The notes: generated by a model from the sequence alone, not told the origin. A DNA stretch of 64,000 nt from Vulcanimicrobiota bacterium (GCA_003168375.1 PMSI01000005.1:62001-126000), one strand, 5' to 3'. Shown: positions 42,799 to 52,917, counted from the stretch's first letter. Program-made: numbers and translations.

Positions 42799-45320
42799 CT
42801 ACTGCTACTGCCGAACTCGTCGAAGCGTTCGCGCAGCGTTCGGAACTCCGCGCGCAGCCGGTCGAGCTCTTCGCGCAGCTCCACCACCGCGGCGGATTTC
42901 GACTGATCCTCGCGGATGCGGATCGCCGCCTCCGCGGCGTCGCGGCGCAGCCGCGCGTCGCCCTCCACCTCGGCGAGATGGTCCAGCGCCGGCAACAGGC
43001 GGCGGTCGCCGAGACGCTCGGCCGCGGCGAACGCCGCGACGCGAACGAAATGCGAGCGATCGCGCAGCGCGTGCTCGATCGCGTCGACGACCTCGGTCCG
43101 CACCGCGTCCACCAGCGTCCCGAGCTGTCCGATCGCCGCGGCGGCGGCACGCCGAAGCGCCTCGGGGCGCGCCGGCTCCAGCGCTTCCCGCAGGACGGGC
43201 AACGCGCGCGCCTCAGCGAGTGCGCCGAGGCCGCGCACCGCGCCGGAAGCGACGGTCTCGTTCCACGACGGGGTCGCGATGCCGCGGACGAGCGCATCGA
43301 ACGCGCGCGGCGAGCGCGTTTTCCCGAGCGCGTGCAGCGCGGCCGCGACGACGAAGTACGAACGATCGTCGCGCATGCCGAGCAAGGCGCCGGCGACGCC
43401 TTCGTCGCGCCAGTGTCCGAGCGCATCGGCGATCGCGCGCCGGACCTTGGGATGCGCATGGCCGACGTTCGCGAGCAGCGTGTCGCGCGCCGACGACGCG
43501 CGCGAGCTGCCGAGCGCCGAGGCGACCTCGGCAGCCGTCCCCCAGAACGGATCGTTCGCCAGCGCGTGCGCGAGCGTCTCACGCGCGACGCGCCCCCCCT
43601 CCTTGGCGAGTGCTTTCGCGGCGCGAACGCGTGCGATCGGCGAGGGATCGCAGCGCACGATCGCTGCATGCACGTCGGTTCCGAGCAACGAGGTCCAGAC
43701 CGAGAGGATCCAGGCCGCCGGATCGACGCGCACCAGTTGCGGCGGCCTATCGAGCGCGACCGCGAACGTCTGCGGCGCGCGCTCGACGCGCAAGCGGACG
43801 CGGGTCTCGCCCGGCAGCGGCCCCGCACCGAAGTCCGTGCGAATCGCCTCGGGCGCCTCCGCGACGAACCCGACCTCGAGGTCGAAGACGTATGCGGGGT
43901 TCGCGTCGTCGATCGTCTGCTTCTGCGCGATCGTCACCAGCGCCGTCTTGCGATCGGCGTCCCAGCGGTACGATGCCTCGATCTTCGGGTGGCCGCCACG
44001 CTCGACCCACTGGGCGAAAAACTGCCGGGTGTTGCGGCCGGTCTCGGCCTCGATCGCGCGGATCAGGTCGATCGTCTCGACGTTGCGCCTCGCGTTCGTG
44101 CGCACGTATCGGCGGAGCGACCGCTTCGTGCGGCCCCAGCCCAGCTCGCCGCGCAGCATGTGGAGCACCGCGGCGCCCTTCTCGTACAAATGCCGGTCGA
44201 ACAGTTCGATCGGATCGCGGAAGACGTTGCACACGATCGGGCGCCGGTAGCGCTCCGCGTCTTCCTCGCGATAGCGCTGCACCGCTCCAAAGACGTCGTA
44301 GAGGTACTCGTCCCAGCCCTTGTCGGCTTCGAGCCAGATCGCTTCGCAGTACGTCGCAAAGCCCTCGTTGAGCCACGCGTGCGCCCAGTCGCGGCAGGTC
44401 ACGAGATCGCCGAACCACTGGTGAGCGAGCTCGTGCGACGCGAGGTACTCGGCCGAGTAGTCGAGATGCGCGCGCTCGTCGTGCAGGACGCGATCGGTCT
44501 GCGTCGTCGCCGAGGTGTTCTCCATCCCGCCGAAGATGAAGTCGGCGACCGCGATCTGCGAATAGCGCGCGAACGGGTACGGCACGCCGATCGTGCGCTC
44601 GAGGACGTCGATCATGCGCGGCGTGTTCCCGAACGCGCGCTCGCCGTCGGCCTCGCGGCCCGGCAGCGTGTAGTAAAACACCGGTATGCGGTCGTGAGGC
44701 TGCCGGATCTCGCTGAACGGCCCCGCGACCATCGTCACGAGGTAGGTGGAATGCGGCACGTCCTGCTCGTAGCGGAACACCGTTTCGGTCTGGCCTTCGG
44801 TGCGCGCCACGAGCGCGCCGTTGGCGAGCGCGAACTGCCCGTTCGGAACGATCACCGTCGCCGAGGTCGTCTGCTTCTCGAGCGGATAGTCGAAGCACGG
44901 AAACCAGTAGCGGGCGTCGGAGTCCTGGCACTGGGTCCACACGTGCTTCGGCTCGCGCTCGATGAAGTAGATGCCGCGCTGCGGGTTCTCGACCGCGTAT
45001 TCCACCGCGAACACGAGTTCGTCACCGGCGCGCAGCGGGGGCTCGATCGCGATCTCGAGCCGCTCGCTCGTCGATCGAAAGACGAGCGGCCGTCGGTCGT
45101 CGTCGCGGACGACCGAGGCGACGTCGAGGTCGACCGCATCGAGCGCGAGCACAGCGACGCCATCCTCGATCGCGCGGACCGTCGTCGTGCAGACGGCGTC
45201 GAGGCGCTTGCGCTCCAGGTCGGGACGAAGCCGAAGATCGATGTGCAGCACGTCGACGACCTTGTCGGGCCCGTACTGCGGACGCGCTCCCGGCAGCGCG
45301 AAGGGACGGTGTTCGCTCAA
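42795..45320 (-). CDS. M1-family aminopeptidase with C-terminal HEAT repeats
   Basis: An 841-residue zinc aminopeptidase. GGMEN (264-268) binds the substrate N-terminus, HELAH (296-300) and Glu319 bind zinc, and the catalytic Tyr is expected in the following 60 residues. After residue 520 the sequence becomes HEAT-like repeats of about 30 residues (SSARDTLLANVGHAHPKVRR, SPRAFDALVRGIATPSWNET) and ends in a coiled coil. The start is a TTG at 45320 whose TGA overlap couples it to the glycosyltransferase gene. Confidence 0.9.
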   Translation of the reverse strand: MSEHRPFALPGARPQYGPDKVVDVLHIDLRLRPDLERKRLDAVCTTTVRAIEDGVAVLALDAVDLDVASVVRDDDRRPLVFRSTSERLEIAIEPPLRAGDELVFAVEYAVENPQRGIYFIEREPKHVWTQCQDSDARYWFPCFDYPLEKQTTSATVIVPNGQFALANGALVARTEGQTETVFRYEQDVPHSTYLVTMVAGPFSEIRQPHDRIPVFYYTLPGREADGERAFGNTPRMIDVLERTIGVPYPFARYSQIAVADFIFGGMENTSATTQTDRVLHDERAHLDYSAEYLASHELAHQWFGDLVTCRDWAHAWLNEGFATYCEAIWLEADKGWDEYLYDVFGAVQRYREEDAERYRRPIVCNVFRDPIELFDRHLYEKGAAVLHMLRGELGWGRTKRSLRRYVRTNARRNVETIDLIRAIEAETGRNTRQFFAQWVERGGHPKIEASYRWDADRKTALVTIAQKQTIDDANPAYVFDLEVGFVAEAPEAIRTDFGAGPLPGETRVRLRVERAPQTFAVALDRPPQLVRVDPAAWILSVWTSLLGTDVHAAIVRCDPSPIARVRAAKALAKEGGRVARETLAHALANDPFWGTAAEVASALGSSRASSARDTLLANVGHAHPKVRRAIADALGHWRDEGVAGALLGMRDDRSYFVVAAALHALGKTRSPRAFDALVRGIATPSWNETVASGAVRGLGALAEARALPVLREALEPARPEALRRAAAAAIGQLGTLVDAVRTEVVDAIEHALRDRSHFVRVAAFAAAERLGDRRLLPALDHLAEVEGDARLRRDAAEAAIRIREDQSKSAAVVELREELDRLRAEFRTLRERFDEFGSSSR

Positions 45321-46861
45321 ATACCAGCTCCGTCGGTGATTCGCGCCGCCGTCCCCGGCGCGGCCGAGTCGTCCCAGCGCAAGATGCGGATCGCGTTCGG
45401 GCGCGGCTCCTCGCACCAGGTCAGGAAGTACGTGCGCGCGGGGACCGTGTGCCCGGTCGGATCGGTGTACGAATACTCGAGACTCGGCCCGGGCTTCACC
45501 GATCCGCATGCCATGCTGAGCCGCCGCGCAAAATCGGGCCGTCCCGGAAACGTTTTCGGCTGCCCGGGGATCGCCACGAGCGCTTCCTTGTCGACGAAGA
45601 GGATGCGTTTGGGCTTCATCGCCGCGTCGTACCAGTGCCGCGCTTCTTGGCCTTGATTCGCGTAGCCGATGACGACGGGCGGAATCCCCGCTTCGAAGTC
45701 CATCTGCGACGAAAAACCGTAGCCGTCGGTCACCACGACCGCTTCGTTGGCGGTCGCCATCCGCCGGACGTCCTGCGCCAGCGGCCAGTACGTGAAGATC
45801 TCGAGCGGCCCGCTGTTCCGCAGCGTAGAACCGGTCGCGCGAAACGCGGAGTACAGCTGGCCGGGGAACGCGGCGGCGAGAAACAGGAACGGGATGAGGA
45901 CCGCAGCCGGTACGGCACCCGCGGTCGCCCACAGCACGCGCGCGCGATTCGAGAGCGACTCGAACGCGACGCCGATTCCGACGGCCAGCGAGACGTACGG
46001 ACCGAAGAACCAGTGCAGCTCGATCGGCTCGTGCAGATTCAGCAGGATGAGGACGATGCTGAGCGGGGCCGCGGTCCAGGCGATCAGCGCGTTGCGCGGC
46101 CGGATCAGCACGAGCATCGCCGCGATCCAAAGGCCCGGCGAATACGCACCGGCATTGGCGAGCAGGTACAACAGCGGTCGATACCAACGCGGATTCGCCA
46201 CATGCCGCTGCGCGAGCGCAAACCGGAAGCTGATCCAGTGATGCTCGGCGTTCCACACGAGAAACGGGGTGTAGAGCACCGCAGCGATCGCGAACGAGGT
46301 CGCCAGGCCCTCGCGCCACAGCCGGCGCCGCTCGGGTGCCAGCGACCACGCGACGATGCCGGCGACCAGCGCCCAGGCGAACATCTTCGAGAGCAGCGCG
46401 AAGCCGATCGCGAGTCCGAGCAGCACGAAGTCGCGCCGCGCATGCGTCTGCGAGGCGCGGACGGTGAGATACAGGCTCAGCGCCCAGCCGGCCATCAGCG
46501 GTCCGTCCGGCGTTGCGAGCACGAAGCCGACCGAGAGCATCGGCGCGAGCGTCATCGCGAGCGCCGTCACCATCCCCGCGCGCTCGTCGCCGGTGATCCG
46601 CTTCGCCGCGCCCGCGGCGGCCAGCGTCGCGACGACACCGCACGCCAGGAAACCGAGCCGCACGAAGAGCGGGTTGGCCGTCACCCAGTCGAGCGGGAAG
46701 ATCAGGTAGGCGACCATCGGAGGATGGTCGGCATAGCCGAGGGCGAGGTGCTTCGCCCACTCCCAGTAGTAGGCTTCGTCGCCGGTCAGCGGCAGCTTCC
46801 ACGCCGCGAATCCGCGCAACAAGGTGACGAACGCGACGATGAACCAGGTCGCATACTTCAC
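45317..46861 (-). CDS. GT39/ArnT-like polytopic glycosyltransferase
   Basis: A 514-residue membrane protein with about eleven hydrophobic segments. TGDEAYYWEWAKHLALGYAD near residue 25 contains the acidic pair of GT39/ArnT-type enzymes, which transfer sugars from polyprenyl phosphate carriers on the outer face of the membrane. A GTG start at 46861 overlaps the SDR stop (GTGA). The acceptor could be lipid, glycan or protein; sequence does not tell. Confidence 0.9.
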   Translation of the reverse strand: MKYATWFIVAFVTLLRGFAAWKLPLTGDEAYYWEWAKHLALGYADHPPMVAYLIFPLDWVTANPLFVRLGFLACGVVATLAAAGAAKRITGDERAGMVTALAMTLAPMLSVGFVLATPDGPLMAGWALSLYLTVRASQTHARRDFVLLGLAIGFALLSKMFAWALVAGIVAWSLAPERRRLWREGLATSFAIAAVLYTPFLVWNAEHHWISFRFALAQRHVANPRWYRPLLYLLANAGAYSPGLWIAAMLVLIRPRNALIAWTAAPLSIVLILLNLHEPIELHWFFGPYVSLAVGIGVAFESLSNRARVLWATAGAVPAAVLIPFLFLAAAFPGQLYSAFRATGSTLRNSGPLEIFTYWPLAQDVRRMATANEAVVVTDGYGFSSQMDFEAGIPPVVIGYANQGQEARHWYDAAMKPKRILFVDKEALVAIPGQPKTFPGRPDFARRLSMACGSVKPGPSLEYSYTDPTGHTVPARTYFLTWCEEPRPNAIRILRWDDSAAPGTAARITDGAGI

Positions 46862-47628
46862 TCGTGCGGCCCCGTCAATCCGCCGTTCACACCGAGCACC
46901 ATTCCGTTCAAGAACCCGTTCTCTTCCGCCGACGCGAAGAGCACCGCAGCCGCGACGTCTTCCCATGAGCCCGCGTGGCCGGTCGGGTTGTTCGCCGCCT
47001 GCGAACGGGCCGCCGCCCGGCCGGCGTCCTTGTCGCGGATATCGCCGGGCTCGATCACGTTGACCGAGATGCCGTGCGCTGCTTCTTCGAGCGCGAGCGT
47101 GCGCGCGAACGCTACCACGCCGGCTTTGGCCGCGCCGTAGAGCGCCATCCCGCGGGCGGGCTGCGTCACCGACGAACCGTTCATCCCGAAGTAGACGAGC
47201 CGGCCGTAACGCCGCTCCCGCATCCCCGGCAGCAGCGCGAACGCGAGGGCGACCGCCGAGCCCAGATTGGCCTCGACCATCGCACGGTAGTCGTCGGGCG
47301 TGCAGCGCCCGAAGGGCTTCACGACGATCGGACCGACCGCGTGGACGAGGATGTCGACCGGACCGCGGGCGGCTTCCACCGCGCGGACAGCCTCAGCCGC
47401 GGCGTCGAAGCAGCCGAGATCGGCGGGTATCGCCAGCACGTCGGGATCGTGCGACCCCACCAAGGCGAGGGTTGCGTCCGGCGGCGTCCCGCCGGGCCGA
47501 TAGGTGAACGCGACCCGGTCACCCCGCTCGGCGAGCCGCAGCGCGATCCCCTTGCCAAGGCCGGCGGCCGCCCCCGTTACGAGGGCGACCCGACCGATTC
47601 GCGGCGCGTCGGAACGGGGCACGGGCAA
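46858..47628 (-). CDS. SDR-family oxidoreductase
   Basis: A 256-residue classical short-chain dehydrogenase. TGAAAGLGKGIAL is the nucleotide-binding Gly motif, HAVGP replaces the common NNAG, YGAAKAG carries the catalytic Tyr and Lys, and NVIEPGDI follows. It is similar to FabG-like 3-oxoacyl reductases but the substrate is unknown. It is the first gene of the coupled SDR-GT39-M1-DacB run. Confidence 0.92.
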   Translation of the reverse strand: MPVPRSDAPRIGRVALVTGAAAGLGKGIALRLAERGDRVAFTYRPGGTPPDATLALVGSHDPDVLAIPADLGCFDAAAEAVRAVEAARGPVDILVHAVGPIVVKPFGRCTPDDYRAMVEANLGSAVALAFALLPGMRERRYGRLVYFGMNGSSVTQPARGMALYGAAKAGVVAFARTLALEEAAHGISVNVIEPGDIRDKDAGRAAARSQAANNPTGHAGSWEDVAAAVLFASAEENGFLNGMVLGVNGGLTGPHE

Positions 47629-47671
47629 TCCGTGAGACGCCGGATGCGCCGCGCCCTGCTCCGCTGCCGCC

Positions 47672-48811
47672 TTACTGGATGGTGACCCGCTCCTGGACCG
47701 GGTTCGCGGTCGCGCCGGTCTGCAGGTCCGTCGCGGTGATCACGATGGCGAGCTGAGTGCCGGACGGCGCCGCGATGTTCACCTGCTGGCTAAAAGCACC
47801 GTTACCGTTCGCCGTCACGGTAAAGCTGGCGGTGCTCCCCTGGTTGCCGCCGGCACCGCCGAGGATCGCCCCGATAAGGCCGCCGATCGTGTTCTGGCCG
47901 CCGGTCGCAGCGCCGACCTGGATCGTCACGCGAGCCCCGGGCGCCGCGCGACCGGAGACGACGAACTGGTTCGGGACCATACCTCCGTCGGAGGGGCGAA
48001 CGTTGGTGATCTGCCCTGCGCTGACCGTCGACGTGCCGGACGTGAAGCGCCAGCCGCGGCTGAACGTGCCGCCGTTCGTGTCGGTGCCGCGCACTTGGAC
48101 CGTGTGCTCTCCGGCCTGCAGCGGCGAGCGCGGAGCGTACGAGAACCCGCGCGGCGAGCGCGTCGAGTCGTTGGTGACGTCGAGCTGGTCGAGCGAGACC
48201 CGAATCGAACTCGGGTCCGCAGTGCCGCCGGCGAACGCCGCTTCGATCGTCGGACGCCGCGAGCTCACCGCCGCGCCGCGCCCGGGCAGGACGCTTGCAA
48301 GGGTGATCGCACCGCTTTGCCCGTTGGCATTGGGTGCCGGTGTGATCGTCTGGTTCGACGGCGCCACGGCCGTCGCGCCGCTCGCCGAGATCGCGACGAT
48401 GTTGTTCGCGCCGTCGTAGTTCACGGTCGCGCCGAGCGCTTGCGAGACGAAGCGCAGCGGGACGTACGTCGACGCGCCGATGATGAACGGCGCAACGTCG
48501 AGGGTCTGCTGCTGTCCGTCGACCGTCGCTTGCTGCGAACCGATGTGCAGCGAGACGGTATGCCCACGGCCGGTCGCGTTGATCACGCCGCCGGCGTAGA
48601 CGACCGACGCGCCGAGGTTTTCGAACACGCCGCGCAGCGGCACGAAGACGCGCCCCGCGCGCTCGGTCGGCGCCGGGTTCAAGTTGAGGGTGCTGCCGTT
48701 CAGCTGGACGGTGACGGGACCGGCCGCGAAAGCGGGGACCGCGAGCAGCGTCGTCAGCAGAGCCGTTGCACTGATCGCGGACAGATTGCGCGTGGTTTGT
48801 GATGATGGCAT
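47672..48811 (-). CDS. exported protein with copper-amine-oxidase N-terminal (stalk) domain
   Basis: A 379-residue protein with a signal peptide to about residue 30. Residues 35-145 contain the Cu_amine_oxidN1/stalk repeat (GRVFVPLRGVFENLGASVVY, then ASTYVPLRFVSQALGATVNY). Two or more Ig/Big-like beta modules follow (IRVSLDQLDVTNDS; FVVSGRAAPGARVTIQVGAA). Such proteins bind the cell wall or surface. The ATG at 48811 gives the best signal peptide; an upstream ATG at 48913 adds an unlikely leader. Confidence 0.82.
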   Translation of the reverse strand: MPSSQTTRNLSAISATALLTTLLAVPAFAAGPVTVQLNGSTLNLNPAPTERAGRVFVPLRGVFENLGASVVYAGGVINATGRGHTVSLHIGSQQATVDGQQQTLDVAPFIIGASTYVPLRFVSQALGATVNYDGANNIVAISASGATAVAPSNQTITPAPNANGQSGAITLASVLPGRGAAVSSRRPTIEAAFAGGTADPSSIRVSLDQLDVTNDSTRSPRGFSYAPRSPLQAGEHTVQVRGTDTNGGTFSRGWRFTSGTSTVSAGQITNVRPSDGGMVPNQFVVSGRAAPGARVTIQVGAATGGQNTIGGLIGAILGGAGGNQGSTASFTVTANGNGAFSQQVNIAAPSGTQLAIVITATDLQTGATANPVQERVTIQ

Positions 48812-48949
48812 CGAGTACGAGGACCTCCGCAAGCATTGTTGCCAAGAGTCCTCATACCCGTTCTGGGCGATTCTCAGGTTGGTCGCTTCGTTACCACGAC
48901 ACCACGACGACAATCGTTTGAATTCGCGCTCCGCGCGATCGCCGAGCGC

Positions 48950-51900
48950 TCAGTCGCCCATCGCACCGGCCGGAATACGCTCTGGCGTGAACTCGTCGTC
49001 CTCGTGCTCGCTTCGCAGCGCGCGCCGGTCGGCGTTCACTTCCAGCCAACCGACGACCCAGCTGTATACGACCGGGACGAGGAAGAGGGTGAGGATCAGC
49101 GAGCTCAGCAGGCCGCCGATCAGCACGGTGCCCATCGAGCGCCTGAACTCCGCCCCTTCCGCCAGCCCGAGCGAGAGCGGCAGCATGCCGAACACCATCG
49201 CGGCCGTCGTCATGACGATCGGGCGCAGCCGCGTGCCGGCGGCAGCGCGCATCGCCTCCACGGCACGCATACCTCTCTTTCGCATGGTGTTGGCATAGTC
49301 GACCAGCAAGATGCCGTTCTTCGCGACCAGCCCGAAGAGCATGATGATCCCGATCATCGAGAACAGGTTGAGCGTCTGGTGCGTCGCGGCGAGCCCGAAC
49401 AGCGCGCCGACGATCGCGACCGGCACCGAGAGCATGATGACCGCCGGCGTGAAGAACGAGCCGTACAAGATCACCATCAGCACGTAGACCAGCGTGAACG
49501 AGGTCAGCAGCGCGAACGCCATGCTCGACATCGTCTCTTCGAAGAACTGGGAGTCGCCCGAGGCGCGCAGGGAGACGCCGCTGGGGAAAAAGCCCGGCGT
49601 CGCGACGGCTTGGTTGATCTTGCCGACCACCGGACCCAGGGTCGTCACGCCTGGATCGATGCCGGCCAGGACACGCACGACGCGCTGCTTGTCGAGGCGT
49701 TCGATCTTCGCCGGAGCCTTCGCGAAGCTGAACGACGCGACGTCGGCGAGGCGGTACGTCGAGCCGTCGTAGGCGCGCACCTTGATGTTCTGCACGTCGG
49801 CGAAGTGGTTGCGGTACTTCAGCGGGAGCTGCACGCGCACGTCCACCAAGCCGCTGACCGTCCGCACCCGCGTCGCGACCGCGCCGCCGATCGCGATTCG
49901 CGCGGCGGTCGCGGCCGCACCGGGGTCGACCCCGAGGACGCCGCACTTGCCGCGATCGATCGTGATGTTGAGGCGGTCCGCCTCGGTTTCGGCGCCGGTT
50001 TGCACGTTCACCGTTCCGGGGACTTGGCGAATGAACTTGGCCAGCTTTTCGGCGGCGCCCTGGATCACGTCTTCGGGGCCCGACAACGTGTAGAAGATCG
50101 GGCTCCCGCCGCCGCCGCCGCCACCTTGGCCCGCGACGGTGAAGTCCGCGCCCGGTACGAACGTGCCCAGCTTCCGAAGGTCGCGCACGGCACGGTTCGT
50201 CTCGCCGCGCCGAGCCTTGTCGAGTCCGGCGTACATGCGCGCATAATTGCCGCCGATCGTCGAGCCGAAGCCCGACGGTTTCGTGCCGGTCGTCGTGATG
50301 ACTTTTTGCACGCCGTCGACGGCGATGATCTTCGATTCGAGGAGATCCGCGGCGGCTTGCGTCTTCGTCAGCGGCGTCCCGGTCGGGAAGCTCAGCGTCA
50401 TGTAGATCGAGCCGCTCTCGCTCGGCGGAATGAACTCCGACTCGATCCCCCGCTGCGTCACCAAGAGCAGCGCGACGCAGCCGGCCACGCCGATGATCAC
50501 CGCCGACAAGCCGAGACTGCTCTTGGTGCTGACGCGCGGCCGATCGACCATGAGATGCGTGATCGCGACGGTGAGGAGCGCGAGCACGAGAAGGCCGCCG
50601 CCCACCGCGGCGACCGCGCCGCCGGCCGGCATTTTGCCCATCGCCAAGCCGGCTCCGACGATCGCCGTCACGAGGCCGGTCCCCGCGCCGATGAGGCCCC
50701 ACTTCTTCAGGCGCGGACCGTTCGCGTCCGGAACGTGCCGCCCGATCGCGTACACCAACCGCGAGAGCGGCAGCCAGAGCAGCGTCACCGCGAGCGCGAA
50801 ACCGTCGACGGCGAGCGCCACCATCATCCCCGAGGTTCCAGCCGGGAGCACGATCGCGTTTACGACCAGCAGCACGCACACCACGATGGTGAGCCAGCGG
50901 TGGCGGATCACGTAGGCCAGGCCGACGTCGCGATACCACGCCGTGAACCGTTCGAACCCGTACTGAAACCAGGCCAGGGCGCGCGGCGGCTCAGCCGAGC
51001 GGCGACGTACCGACCAGCGCGCCGCGAGCATCGGCGTCAGCGTGAACGAAACCAGCAGCGAGACGAGCGTCGCGACGACCACGACGATGCCGAACTCGAT
51101 CATGAACTTGCCGACGATCCCGCTCAGGAAGGCGATCGGAAGAAAGACCACGACGTCGACCAGCGTGATCGCCACGGCAGCGCCGCCGATCTCGCTGCGC
51201 CCGGTGATCGCCGCGTCGAATGGCCGCTGACCCAGATCGCGGTGCCGCGTGATGTTCTCGAGCACGACGATCGAGTCGTCGACCAGGATCCCGATGATCA
51301 GCGAGAGACCCATCAGCGAGACGATGTCGAGCGTGAAGTTCAGCATCCGCATGACGATAAACGTCGCGAGCAGCGACGACGGGATCGCGATCATCACGAC
51401 CAGCGCGTTCCGCCAGGCGTGCAGAAAGAACATCAGCACGACCGCCGTCAGCAAGATCCCTTCGGCGAGGCTCTGGAGGACGCCGGTCAGCGAGGCCTGC
51501 GTGTACTCGGAGGGAGCTTCGATCTCTTCGAACTTGACCGCCGGGTACTTCTGGGCGATATCGAGGAGTTGCGCGCGCGCGACCGCGGTCGAGTTGATCT
51601 CGTCGGCCGTGATGACGCGGTTGATATCGAGGATTACGGTCGGCGCGCCGTTGTACTTGGAGACGATGCGCTGCTCGACATGCCCGTCGTCGGCGGTCGC
51701 GAGGTTTCCGATCGTCAGTCCCCGCACGGCGCCGCCCGGCGGCGCGACCGGTACGCTCAGCAAATCTTCGGGTCCGTAGATGCTCGAACGGATCGAGACA
51801 TCGGTTTCCTGCGCTGGCGAGTCCAGCCGGCCGCCGGGCAGGTTCTGGTTGGTGACGGCGACCGCGTTGAAGATGTCAGGGAGGGTGGCACCGGTGCCGA

Positions 51901-52483
51901 TCAGGCGCTGCGGATCGGGGTTGACGTGGAACTCGCGCTTCACCTCACCGCGCGCGTCGACGCCCTGCACGTCCGGGATGTGCTTGATGTCGGGAACGAT
52001 GCGCTGATCGACGAGATCGGAGAGCGCCGTCCCTGAGAGCGTCTGCGAACTCAGCGCGAGCTCGAGGATCGGGGCCTGCTGATCGCCGGCGCTCTTGTCG
52101 ACGATCGGCGGGTCCAAGTCGGTCGGCATGAACACGCGCGCGGTGTCGACCCGGCGCTGGACGTCGATCGCCGCGAAGTCCAGGTTCGTGTCCAGCTTGA
52201 ACTGGACGCCGAGCACCGCGCGGCCTTCCTGCGCCGTTGCCGTCACGCGGTCCAGATGATCGATGCCGTCCAGCTGATCCTCGATCGGCTTGATGACGAG
52301 CCGTTCCATCTCTTCGGGCGAAGCGCCGGGGTACGAAGCAACCACAATGATGATCGGGAAGGTCACGTTCGGGTTGAGGCTGCGGCCGAGCTTCTGATAC
52401 GAAATGAGCCCGAACACCGCCAGCGCGATGAAGAGCATGGCCGTGATGATCGGGCGCTGGATCGAAAACCTCGTCAACCACAT
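48950..52483 (-). CDS. RND efflux permease with extra membrane insertion
   Basis: A 1177-residue inner-membrane RND transporter (HAE1/AcrB-like), about 130 residues longer than usual. SIQRPIITAMLFIALAVFG is TM1, and the proton-relay Asp pair is in ILVDDSIVVLEN (402-403). The surplus lies between about residues 545 and 675, just before GIESEFIPPSESG, and includes three or four additional hydrophobic segments. No membrane-fusion protein or outer-membrane channel gene flanks it. It may export hydrophobic or amphiphilic compounds. A hydrophilic Gly run in VAGQGGGGGGGSP lies in the second porter half. Confidence 0.92.
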   Translation of the reverse strand: MWLTRFSIQRPIITAMLFIALAVFGLISYQKLGRSLNPNVTFPIIIVVASYPGASPEEMERLVIKPIEDQLDGIDHLDRVTATAQEGRAVLGVQFKLDTNLDFAAIDVQRRVDTARVFMPTDLDPPIVDKSAGDQQAPILELALSSQTLSGTALSDLVDQRIVPDIKHIPDVQGVDARGEVKREFHVNPDPQRLIGTGATLPDIFNAVAVTNQNLPGGRLDSPAQETDVSIRSSIYGPEDLLSVPVAPPGGAVRGLTIGNLATADDGHVEQRIVSKYNGAPTVILDINRVITADEINSTAVARAQLLDIAQKYPAVKFEEIEAPSEYTQASLTGVLQSLAEGILLTAVVLMFFLHAWRNALVVMIAIPSSLLATFIVMRMLNFTLDIVSLMGLSLIIGILVDDSIVVLENITRHRDLGQRPFDAAITGRSEIGGAAVAITLVDVVVFLPIAFLSGIVGKFMIEFGIVVVVATLVSLLVSFTLTPMLAARWSVRRRSAEPPRALAWFQYGFERFTAWYRDVGLAYVIRHRWLTIVVCVLLVVNAIVLPAGTSGMMVALAVDGFALAVTLLWLPLSRLVYAIGRHVPDANGPRLKKWGLIGAGTGLVTAIVGAGLAMGKMPAGGAVAAVGGGLLVLALLTVAITHLMVDRPRVSTKSSLGLSAVIIGVAGCVALLLVTQRGIESEFIPPSESGSIYMTLSFPTGTPLTKTQAAADLLESKIIAVDGVQKVITTTGTKPSGFGSTIGGNYARMYAGLDKARRGETNRAVRDLRKLGTFVPGADFTVAGQGGGGGGGSPIFYTLSGPEDVIQGAAEKLAKFIRQVPGTVNVQTGAETEADRLNITIDRGKCGVLGVDPGAAATAARIAIGGAVATRVRTVSGLVDVRVQLPLKYRNHFADVQNIKVRAYDGSTYRLADVASFSFAKAPAKIERLDKQRVVRVLAGIDPGVTTLGPVVGKINQAVATPGFFPSGVSLRASGDSQFFEETMSSMAFALLTSFTLVYVLMVILYGSFFTPAVIMLSVPVAIVGALFGLAATHQTLNLFSMIGIIMLFGLVAKNGILLVDYANTMRKRGMRAVEAMRAAAGTRLRPIVMTTAAMVFGMLPLSLGLAEGAEFRRSMGTVLIGGLLSSLILTLFLVPVVYSWVVGWLEVNADRRALRSEHEDDEFTPERIPAGAMGD

Positions 52484-52786
52484 AAAATGAGGACCGTCCT
52501 CTCGCCGGTCGCCCGAAACTACGAGCCGGAACAGCCCCAAGTTTCGCCCGACCTCCTAATTTCACCGTTGATGGCCATTCAAAGTTGGAACAAGGCCCCG
52601 CGGACCCACGCCGGCACCCGTCCTGCCAGGCGGCGGGGGCGGGCGACGGCACCACGGCGGGGCCTTTCGAAGGCGCGAAGGCCCGGAAGGCCGAGAGCGC
52701 CGGAGAACGGAGCGACCAGAGCGCAGGATGCGCGCCGGGAGCGTCCCCGCTGCGGTGCCGTCGCCCGCCCCCGCCAAGCCCCAACG
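52484..52786. repeat. non-coding region with a large inverted repeat
   Basis: Between the RND gene and the tRNA-Leu terminator I see no convincing gene. Bases 52632-52662 and 52745-52775 form a 31-base inverted repeat with 22 consecutive identical positions (GGCGGGGGCGGGCGACGGCA plus CC), separated by 82 bases that themselves contain a smaller stem around 52661-52684. Short frames on both strands through it are GC-driven. Confidence 0.6.
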
Positions 52787-52817
52787 CACAAAAGAAGCCG
52801 CCAGCAAGAGCGGCGGC
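52787..52817 (-). terminator. Rho-independent terminator of tRNA-Leu
   Basis: On the minus strand GCCGCC (52817-52812), a nine-base loop, GGCGGC (52802-52797) and then TTCTTTT form a stable stem with a T-rich tail, 14 bases beyond the tRNA CCA end. Confidence 0.65.
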
Positions 52818-52830
52818 CGCCGAGAGGGTG

Positions 52831-52917
52831 TGGTGCGCGAGACTGGATTTGAACCAGCACGCCCTTACAGGCGCTAACCCCTCAAGCTAGTGCGTCTACC
52901 AATTCCGCCACTCGCGC
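52831..52917 (-). tRNA. tRNA-Leu (anticodon GAG)
   Basis: 87 bases with a complete cloverleaf: acceptor GCGCGAG pairs with CTCGCGC, followed by discriminator A and encoded CCA (52833-52831). The D-arm reads GCGGAATTGGTAGACGC, the anticodon stem CTAGC/GTTAG encloses loop TTGAGGG with anticodon GAG, and a long class II variable arm precedes the T-arm GGTTCAAATCC. It decodes CUC and CUU. Confidence 0.95.

Noticed and set aside
52256-52890. Short frames on both strands over the inverted repeat and tRNA-Leu
   Set aside because: They read through the tRNA and the repeat arms, so composition rather than selection explains them.
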